DNA of 64,000 nucleotides from Cylicocyclus nassatus (Eukaryota; Nematoda; Chromadorea; Rhabditida; Strongylidae). Below, one piece after another: positions 56,601-64,000 of the stretch; position 1 is the stretch's first letter, and each line of letters begins with the position of its first letter. Position numbers and translations under genes: made by a program. The notes beneath the pieces are model-generated. The model had not been told where the DNA came from and searched no databases. It worked only from the letters and a program-made list of their open reading frames with translations. The DNA lies in the NCBI GenBank assembly GCA_958299035.1, contig CATQJL010000112.1, forward strand, positions 19,257,361 through 19,321,360, written 5' to 3'.

Positions 56601-59600
56601 GTAATATTGTACTCGTAATCAGCATGCTCGATTACCCCCCTTTGCCAACTCCCAACCTCATAGGTGAACTCTGCAAAAAAATCGATAAAAATCGATAAAA
56701 TAGATATCAATCGATAACGAAAAGAGCCTATGACACTCGCCCACCCCGAAGTACATGTGCGCCAAGTTTGGTCTAAATCGGTCCAGAAATAGAAATTCTG
56801 TTCCGCATATACGTACACATAGACAGGCATACAAACACACATTCAGCTATATATATAAAATGAGGATGGAAGCGCTTCAAACGCCATTACATGGAGCAGA
56901 AAACAGCTTCTCGATGGTACACTACATCTATTTCAAAGAAGAAGTATTGATGGAAAAAAAGTTGCCCTGAAAAAGGCTTCGAAAGTCGGCCATTATTTTT
57001 TGCCAAATTTCAAGCTACATGACTGGGAGTTGGCAAGGGGGGGAAGTAGGAGCATGCTGATTACGAATACAATGATTGCTTTTGGATCTATCAATTCTTC
57101 ATCGATTTTATCGATTTTTTCAAGGTTCCAACGGGGCTGGGAATTGGCACATAGAAGTAAGTGAGATGTTGATTATTAACACAGCTGGAACAGGGAATTG
57201 GCGCGTAGAAGTGGGCATAGGGAAAGTTTGTACAGGATAGGGATGGCACCTTTATCAAACTGACAGGGTCGAGCGGAGCCGGGCAAGCCAGCTAGTCTGT
57301 TATAAAGTTACTGAGCTTCAACCGCATCCAAATCAGAACTTCATTTCATCCACTTTTCTGGCCAGAATTCAAGCCCTTATCATTGGCACTTCTTCGAAAA
57401 TTAGCTATTGTATGTGATAGAAATTGTCTACATTACGCATACTTAACCGTATTTCTTGAAGTTGGCTTGCGACTACAAGATAGGCTACTTATCATTCACA
57501 CTAACAAACTTTGAAAAAAGTTATGAATCGTCAAAAACAAGGTTCTAGCAGAAGAACCTTTTCTGTTTTTTAATCCATATTTTTCTGCCCTTTTGTGTGT
57601 GTGCAAGTAAATGTGCTTCTGTATTGCAGACGGCTTCCTGCTTCTGACGATCGTTACCGCATTCGGAAATGTGGATCTTTGACAAAGTTATAGCACGTCA
57701 AAATGAGAATTCGCAAAGCGACCATCATTTTTGCACCAACCTAATAGTTTTTTGGTCGCGAAGTCCTTCGGTTGTTGTGCTGTTCTATTTTGAAAAAAAC
57801 CCCTGCTTGCAAGGCGCATGAAATTAGGTTAGCTCTTCCGGACGTGAAAAGTGCTGTTTGGGGAGGAAGCGAAAGCCCGCCCTCTAGAGAGCGATTGGCT
57901 CGTGGAATCCGGATGGGTGAGGATACCCCACACACCTCGAAGGCATTTGGAATATTACTCCAGCAGCCAATCGCTCTGCAAAATACCCGGTTTCCGGTTC
58001 CAGCCCCAACAGCAACTTTCACGTTCAGAAAAGCAAGTTATTTCTTCAAAAGCTGCAGGAGAGCTTCAGTTTCGCAAGGGAATCATGTCAGTCGAAGTGG
58101 TCTTTTAGATGGGATGTAAACCATATTGAAGGGCATATAATGCTCATCTGCTTTCCTTACTTGTGGAACATTTATAGACAAGGAGCTATGAGCGTTTATT
58201 GGTGCGAAAATTCGAATGTGCAAGTAGGACAAAGATGTTTGTGTTACTTTTCTAGCGCTTTAACGGACCAGCCACAATTATCAGAGCACTTTATTCAATG
58301 AATACTCTAAGGCCCGTATGCACATACATCCCCGCGGGGAGGGGATGTGCGTTTTACCATTGAAACGATCCCCGCTGGGGCTCCCCTCTCCTCCCCACAC
58401 GAACCCCCGCATGCACAAAGACAATATCGGAGAAGGGATCCCTTGGGAATAGGGAAAGTGAATCCCCTATGCACGAGGGGATCGAGCGGGGAAATCACTT
58501 CGCTTCCGCCTGTGATAATTATCTCTCTGTTCTCACCATTTGAGAGCTACTCGTCTTCATTCTGTCATTGGAATTACTTTAGCCGTTGCGGAATGTGCGG
58601 CTATAGTAATTATGCTTGGCGCAACAAAAATAACATTTTTATGCCCATTATACCTGCTGTCTTCATGAATGCTGCTTACTTTCGCCCAAACTGCCCATTC
58701 CAGCGTAAAGGTGTTTCAAAAGAGAAGTCAAGGTGTCTCTGCAGTTGAATGGGTAGAAGACGTTAAGCTGCCGAAAAAAGAGGGAGGGTGTGTCGCGGAC
58801 ACTCAAAAAACCAGCATATCTACACATAACAGAAGCTGCAAACCGTGCCAGCTCTCCATGAAGGCTGTAGCAATTAGCGACATACCGTCCAATCCCCCCA
58901 AGGGAATGATCCCCAGCCGCCATCCCTGCTATGCACGAGGGGATCGCTGGGGAGGGATCACTCCCCCGAAGATCTCTACTCAGAAATAAGCAAATCTGCT
59001 ACTTTCCAGATTTTTGCAAGACATTTCAGGTTAAGATGACTAAATAAAGACAACATATCATGTAATATGATAGTTAAATGAATCGGCTTATATGGCTAAA
59101 AGTATCATATCATGTCAAACTTCTTGCATGATCAAGAACTCCTACAGATATTCAAATTGGCAGCTATTACATGCTCGGGTTTCTTCTCGAGAAGCGAATA
59201 TAGAGTAAAGAGACAAGATTACAAGCTATAGGTTGGAGAAAGGAACCCGGCTTTCAAAAAAAAATCGTTCATCAAATTGAACGAAATGCTTCGTAATAAC
59301 TGATTGAAACCAGAATATTCGATTCTCTAGCATGATTACACCAGCCAACCCCTACTTCGAGAATGTAGCTCAACAACGCGGGGATGTCGATCCCCTCCCC
59401 GCGTTGTTGAGCTACATTCGCGCATACGGGGAGGGGAAGGGAAGGATCCGCAGTGGGGTTCGTTCGATTGACACCTCAACGAAATGCTGAATTTGAGGCT
59501 GCGAAAGAATACCGCAAAATGCTGGCAAACGTTGAAAAACCGCGGAAACTGGAAAATGCTGCACCTACACGACTTATTTTGTAAGAGAAGTAAATTGCCA

Positions 59601-61975
59601 TAACACAGTTGCAGGAAAATCATAACATGAAGTGCAAAATAGGCTCACATTACTTCAAAAATCATCACTATTACTACTGACGGCAGGTAACGAGAATAAA
59701 GAAGCCTTGAAACCAGTAATATGGAAAAGAAAAAGAGAGCGATGGGGAAAGAGAGACATGCAATGGGGGGGGGGGTGAAAGGAGAAGAGTGAGAAAGACA
59801 AAGGCACGCGAAATCAGTATTTTTGTGCATTTTGTTTCGAAAGCTATTCTGTGACACAACCAATGACCGAAAAAAGTTCTTCGGCGAGATCTTGTAGTAG
59901 CCGTGAGGTAGAAGCGACCACCGCAATAACGCCATCCCTGCTATAGGTGGAGGGGAGGGGATCGCTCCCCTCCCCTTTGACATAGCGGGGTTCATTGAAG
60001 GGGATCGATCCTCTGGGGGTCCAGCTCCCCTCCCCTCCCCAGCGGGGATGTACGTGCATACGGGCCTAAGAAAAAATATCACACTTGGTTGCTTTGTATG
60101 AGGGCTAGTAAACTTTTGGCAACCCATCTTATCGTGAATGCACATTGAATTTTTTGCTCCAACAGACGCTCGCGACTCCTCGTTCACAAATGTTAAGCAG
60201 ATAAAGAAGGCTGATTTATAATCAGCATTTTATGCTTTTCAATGTGGTGTACATCTCATGTAAAGAGGCCGCTTCGGCTAAACATGGTTCCCTTGTCAGC
60301 TCATCCGAGTCAAAAACGATGTTCAACCCAAAGTTGTCAATCTGCTGAGCCAATGCCTTTAAGCTCATGCGGTCTGCACTACCGTCTATCGGGGTAGTAT
60401 GGTGGAAGTATGGTTGCTCATTGTAAAAATGAATTTTAAGACAGGAGTAATCAGAAATACAGCGACTGCCCAGGTTTTATGAAAACGGTACTTGAGATAG
60501 CTAGGATTTTAATACTTAACTCGTGTTTTACATAAGACAAGGGGCATAGCGTCAAGTAGGCAATCTGTAATACCGTAATCAACCTATACATTCTTGATTC
60601 TTTTACACTCTAGTGTCATTTATGTTCCAGCTCTTCTGACATTCATCAATTCTTGGAACGTACAACTTGCTACGCGTTTCAATAATTTCTTCACTGTGAC
60701 TAAAGTAGCAGCGTTGGCATGCATCATCATTGCTGGACTGATATGGTTGGGAACGGGTAAGCAGGATTCAAATTTCGAAAAATCTTCATTGAAATAAAAA
60801 GAATTCCAGGTCATGTCGAATACTTTCGAATGCCGGATTTTCTGGCAGGTAGCCAGACTAGTCCTTCCAGACTTGCCTTGGCGTTCTATTCTGGAGTATT
60901 CACATATAATGGCTATAGCTACCTCAATTTCGTTACCGAAGAACTGAAAGATCCATATAAGTGAGCAATACGAGACATGGGTTTGATGAATATTCAGATG
61001 ATATTTCATATTTTACCCAGAAACCTACCTCGAGCAATCTACATATCGATGCCGTCTATCACACTTATCTACATGCTCGTAAACATAGCTTATTTTGCAG
61101 TATTATCTACCGATGAGGTGAGCTAACGCAGTCATAGTTTTTCGAAAAGTACCAAAGCTCAATGTCCATTTTAAGGCTCCCGCCAGAGTGCGGAAGCCAC
61201 GCCAGCGCTACGCCGGCGCCGAGCCAGCGCCGAGCTGCCCCGGCGCTGTTTCGATCGATACACGTGCATTTCTTTGGGGAGGGGCTAGATGACCTAGTTT
61301 TCAGCCAGGTAGATGCACCGACTATTGATCGAATCTTCCAGAAGCTCCGGTAGCCCTTGCCCGCACAAGGTCAGCTAGCCCCGCCCCGAACAAACGGGAC
61401 AGCTCGGCGCTGGCTCGGCGCCGGCGCAGCGCTAACGTGACCGGCACTCTGGCGGAGGCCTAACAAATCCGCTCTTGCACTAGGAATGAAATTGAATGTC
61501 ATTCAGTTTCTTGAATCGGATGCAGTAGCAATGTCGTTTGCCAAGCAAGTGATGGGTTTTCTTGCGCCAGTAGTACCGCTATTCGTGTCCTGCTCTTGCC
61601 TTGGAGGCTTGAACGGCATGTTGTTTACTTCAGCAAGGATGTTTTTTGCGGGCGCCAGGTAAGTTTCTTTTGGTGCTGGCAAAAACCATTGGTTGTCTTT
61701 AGAGAGGGACATTTACCCGAAATGTTGTCAATGATCTCTATTATATACCTCACACCTTTGCCCTCATTGATATTTTTAGGAAGTAAGTGAAGTACAGTTC
61801 CACAACAGAGTAAGAACGTGACTGTTCAGCCACTTCGATTGCTATGCTGTTTGTTGGTGATGTATTCGTACTAATAAACTACACCGCTTTTGCGACAGGA
61901 CTTGTCGTTACAACTTCGACTGCTGGCCTACTCAAAATGCGGTTCACACAACCAAACGCGAAGACGCCAATCAAG
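53638..61975 (+). CDS. SLC7-family light-chain amino-acid transporter (AAT-like), 3' end not found
   Basis: Imports or exchanges amino acids across the plasma membrane, usually with a 4F2-type heavy chain. Nine in-phase exons: 53638-53761, 53814-53959, 54012-54183, 60631-60756, 60810-60960, 61021-61117, 61507-61658, 61703-61782 and 61830-61975 (398 codons). Residues 20-45 give the first helix with the substrate-binding [10 protein letters not shown]. Then come [60 protein letters not shown] and [30 protein letters not shown], all classic for y+LAT/LAT-type carriers. Exon 9 ends at a GC donor (AAG|GCAAGT). The family is about 480-500 residues, so roughly the last two helices and tail are missing here and may lie beyond 64000. 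Intron 3 is 6.4 kb and packed with mobile elements. Confidence 0.92.
55014..55190. mobile_element. Foldback MITE with CTTTGATTTAATTGGCTTGG ends
   Basis: Arms of about 50 bp (GGCTGGAAGGCGGGGCTTTG and inverse), AT flanks, short GC-rich loop. In intron 3 of the transporter gene. Confidence 0.7.
56240..57744. mobile_element. Mariner-like element remnant with nested foldback
   Basis: Left end TTGGGTTGGTGCAAAAAATA, right end inverse TTTTTGCACCAACCTAA, with TA outside on both sides, as in mariner. 56250-57003 is itself a foldback (arms around CATCGAGAAGCTGCTCGATC / TTCTCGATGGTACACTACATC), with an inner pair of ATCGAT-rich arms at 56460-56780. No transposase frame survives. Confidence 0.7.
58311..60066. 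mobile_element. PIF/Harbinger-like non-autonomous element, TAA duplication
   Basis: Ends GGCCCGTATGCACATACATC / inverse, TAA on both sides, 1.76 kb. GGGGATCG and CCCCTCCCC boxes recur inside at about 58480, 58930, 59390 and 59950, suggesting nested or tandem pieces of the same end. A strong stem CGAATGTAGCTCAACAACGCG and its inverse lies at about 59359-59420. No transposase recognised. Confidence 0.72.
61175..61460. mobile_element. MITE with GGCTCCCGCCAGAGTGC ends, TAA duplication
   Basis: Relative of 26130-26338 with TAA on both sides. It lies in intron 6 of the transporter gene. Confidence 0.75.
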
Positions 61976-63093
61976 GCAAGTACTAATTGCGTTCGAGCAA
62001 CACAACTTAAGCAGTCATCTTGTATCGATATATATCGTATTCATCTAAAAATTTATGAATCTCACCAATTTGAAGGTAAGTTATCTACTGCAGGTTATAT
62101 TATATATCAGGCTGTGAAAAAGTTTTGCCAATTTTGAAAATCTACAATTTCAACATGTTCCAAGTATGACCCAGCCTCAACTGGATCTTCTGGAAGGTTA
62201 CTTGAGCTAACACAATATAACTATGCTCGATCTTGATTTCTTATTTTATGTTTGTCGCAAGAACAATTGAGGGCACTATCTAATACGAGTGCCGTAGGAA
62301 ATAAAGACAGCGACAAGCAGCATCAATGGCGCATTCATGGAAAGTCCCGGTACCTTGGACGCTAACCGTTGGTTCAGTGGATTTGAGATTGAAAATACAA
62401 GCCTAAGGATAAGCAAGGTCTGGACGGCTTTCGCTTTTGGCTGAAGAGAAGACGCTTGATTCAATGAAAGCCGATTCGTATGCTACTACTCCTGCGGTAG
62501 CTCAGACACTACACCGCTCACATACCTCCGTAGCATCCACCATCAGTCTCCTAGCTACCGGGAAATTCTTGCTCGACGGGTGCCACCATCTCATTGAAGC
62601 TAGCAAGAGGTGCCTTATGAGCATTTGTGACTCTTTCTTCACTACAAAAAAGAGTTCTTTTAAGATCTAGTCAAAGGAGATAAAAGTTGAATATTGTACG
62701 AGATTAACACTGGGAAAAGTTTAGCTTCGGCGTAGAGCAGAATCACCGACGCAGCCTAGATCACGCCCTTACAAGATCTTGCTCTGCTGCTAGTGGGATG
62801 CAAGAGGAGCTTTAACTTCTCATAGTTCCTCTAGGCAGAGAAGTAGTCACACCCACCAAATACGTTGATCGGCTGCAGAGGTCGGCTGAAGGCTAAACAA
62901 GGAAAACTTTAAGGAAAAAACTGTGCAATTGCTTCACGACAGTATCAGAGCATATGTGCTACGAGACCAGGCATGAATTGGAAGAGCTTGATTGAGATAT
63001 GGTGCCACACGCGCTGTATTCGAGATATAGCACCAAATATTTACAGATTGTTCCACCTAAAGCTTTATCTAAGCAAGAAATTCTTTGCCAACT
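61976..63093. other. Transporter intron or 3' region, nothing recognised
   Basis: Expected final exons of the SLC7 gene (last two membrane helices) were looked for and not seen. No repeat family noted. Confidence 0.4.
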
Positions 63094-63334
63094 TTAACAC
63101 ATTGACGACAATGTGACCCACATGGTGGGTCATGCAATGACTGTGGTTTTAGAAATTCTATTATGCTTTATTCCTAGAAACTACTTCCGCATTTTTAATT
63201 GCTTCTCAAAATTACTGTAGGGATACTGCAGATGACGTCCTGTTTGATTTCAGCCGAAAATACTCAACTTACTGTAGTTGGGACTGTCCCACAAGGCAGA
63301 TAGCTAAAAATGCACGCTGTCGTCAACGTGTTAA
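63094..63334. mobile_element. TTAA-flanked MITE, CACATTGACGAC family
   Basis: Near-identical to 2847-3087 (same GACAATGTGACCCACATGG start and GCACGCTGTCGTCAACGTG end), indicating recent activity. Its right TTAA is shared with the next element. Confidence 0.78.
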
Positions 63335-63791
63335 AGGCAGTGTCCGGCCAAAAAGTCGATTTTGAGATTTTGTGCTTACTTGGACCTACTCGCTATGCTG
63401 AATCCGAAAATCCACATTGGAAAGCGCGAAAACGGCGAAAAAGGGCTCTAACGCAGGAGTGAAATCAAAAGTGGGCGGGGTCTTCCCTCAGGTGAATTCA
63501 CGGTCCCAGCTTTCGGAGCGATCTTTTCAATTCCACTAACCGCGCTGACATCTCAACCGACCAAGTGCGAATGCATGATCTGAAGTCGGAAGCGAAAAGA
63601 TCGCTCCGGGAGCTGGGACTGTAAATTCACCCTGGGGAAGACCATGCCCACTTTTGATTTCCCTCCTGCGTTAGAGCCCTTTTTCGCCGTTTTCGCGCTT
63701 TCCAGTGTGGATTTTCGGATTCAGCGTAGCGAATAGGCCTGGGTAAGCACAAAATCTCAAAATCGAGTTTTTGCCCGGACACTGCCTTTAA
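63331..63791. mobile_element. TTAA-flanked foldback MITE, AAGGCAGTGTCCGGCC family
   Basis: TTAA at both ends. Left AAGGCAGTGTCCGGCCAAAA, right inverse TTGCCCGGACACTGCC. The two halves are inverted copies (AACGCAGGAGTGAAATCAAA... and inverse, CTTTCGGAGCGATCTTTTC and inverse). Confidence 0.75.
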
Positions 63792-64000
63792 CGACCTGAA
63801 ATCAAAATTCACCTGCTTTTGTGAATCGAGAACTTCTGAAGCCCGGGAGAAAAGCATCCTGATTTGCCTTCCTGGTGGACAAAGGTTGTTGGTCACATAG
63901 TGAGTATATTTTTGGTTGAAGGTTGATTATAATGAATATGTATAAAGACGTAAGTTAGCAGAAATTATTTCACAACCTACTAATATACTTTGAATCTATA
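63792..64000. other. Window end, nothing recognised
   Basis: Short AT-rich stretch with no clear exon or repeat. Confidence 0.4.

Noticed and set aside
58347..58748. 133-codon frame inside the Harbinger-like element
   Set aside because: No transposase motif; it follows the GC-rich terminal repeats and is probably incidental.
1..64000. tRNA, rRNA and CRISPR arrays
   Set aside because: None seen; the only tRNA-like match is the 12-nt tRNA-Gly primer site at 11466-11477.

Overview
This is a eukaryotic, almost certainly nematode, window. Genes are split by short introns with TTTCAG-like acceptors. One gene has a trans-splice-type acceptor two bases before its ATG. Exact copies of the nematode spliced-leader SL1 sequence occur in three LTRs, and the mobile DNA is of nematode type (BEL/Pao elements with an envelope-like ORF). 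The insert-filled introns suggest clade V (Rhabditina/Strongylida), but that is inference.

Host genes: (1) 24351-27307 (+), the LisH/N-terminal part of a TBL1/Ebi-like protein with no WD40 part found. (2) 29847-33872 (-), Integrator subunit 14 (INTS14), 11 exons, apparently complete. (3) 37939-42376 (-), a GDA1/CD39-family nucleotidase of ENTPD4/7 type, 15 exons, apparently complete. (4) 53638-61975 (+), a light-chain (SLC7, AAT-like) amino-acid transporter, nine exons, with the last membrane segments not found. These exons keep their reading frames. The frameshifts in the mobile elements are therefore more likely real decay than sequencing noise.

The most striking region is 4070-20468, a 16.4-kb BEL/Pao composite. 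In minus-strand order it holds a 5'-truncated pol (RT, RNase H, integrase), an envelope-like ORF related to phlebovirus glycoproteins, an LTR, a tRNA-Gly-type primer site, gag, a gag-pol linker joined by deletion to the last part of env, and a second LTR. At the right edge the deleted segment plus LTR is repeated in inverted orientation (19068-20468). Both outer edges are therefore U5 ends, and they are flanked by the same 5 bp, GGCCC. All three LTRs carry a perfect 22-nt SL1 followed by GT. The gag is split by a 3.9-kb hAT-type element (6916-10823, perfect 8-bp target duplication) that carries nine internal exons of STT3, the catalytic oligosaccharyltransferase subunit. The middle LTR is split by a 1.04-kb element containing a 23-bp minisatellite that is open in all six frames.

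The rest is mainly non-autonomous DNA elements: two or three TTAA-flanked (piggyBac-like) families often joined through one shared TTAA, a family with CTCAGACAATCG termini, PIF/Harbinger-like elements with 3-bp duplications, mariner-like foldbacks, hAT-like CAGTGGCG elements, and a decayed pogo-type transposon (45131-46670). Stretches at 1-1844, 3088-4064, 20474-24350, 28595-29846, 35310-37938, 42377-45130, 46673-53637 and after 61976 show no gene I can support beyond the listed repeats.
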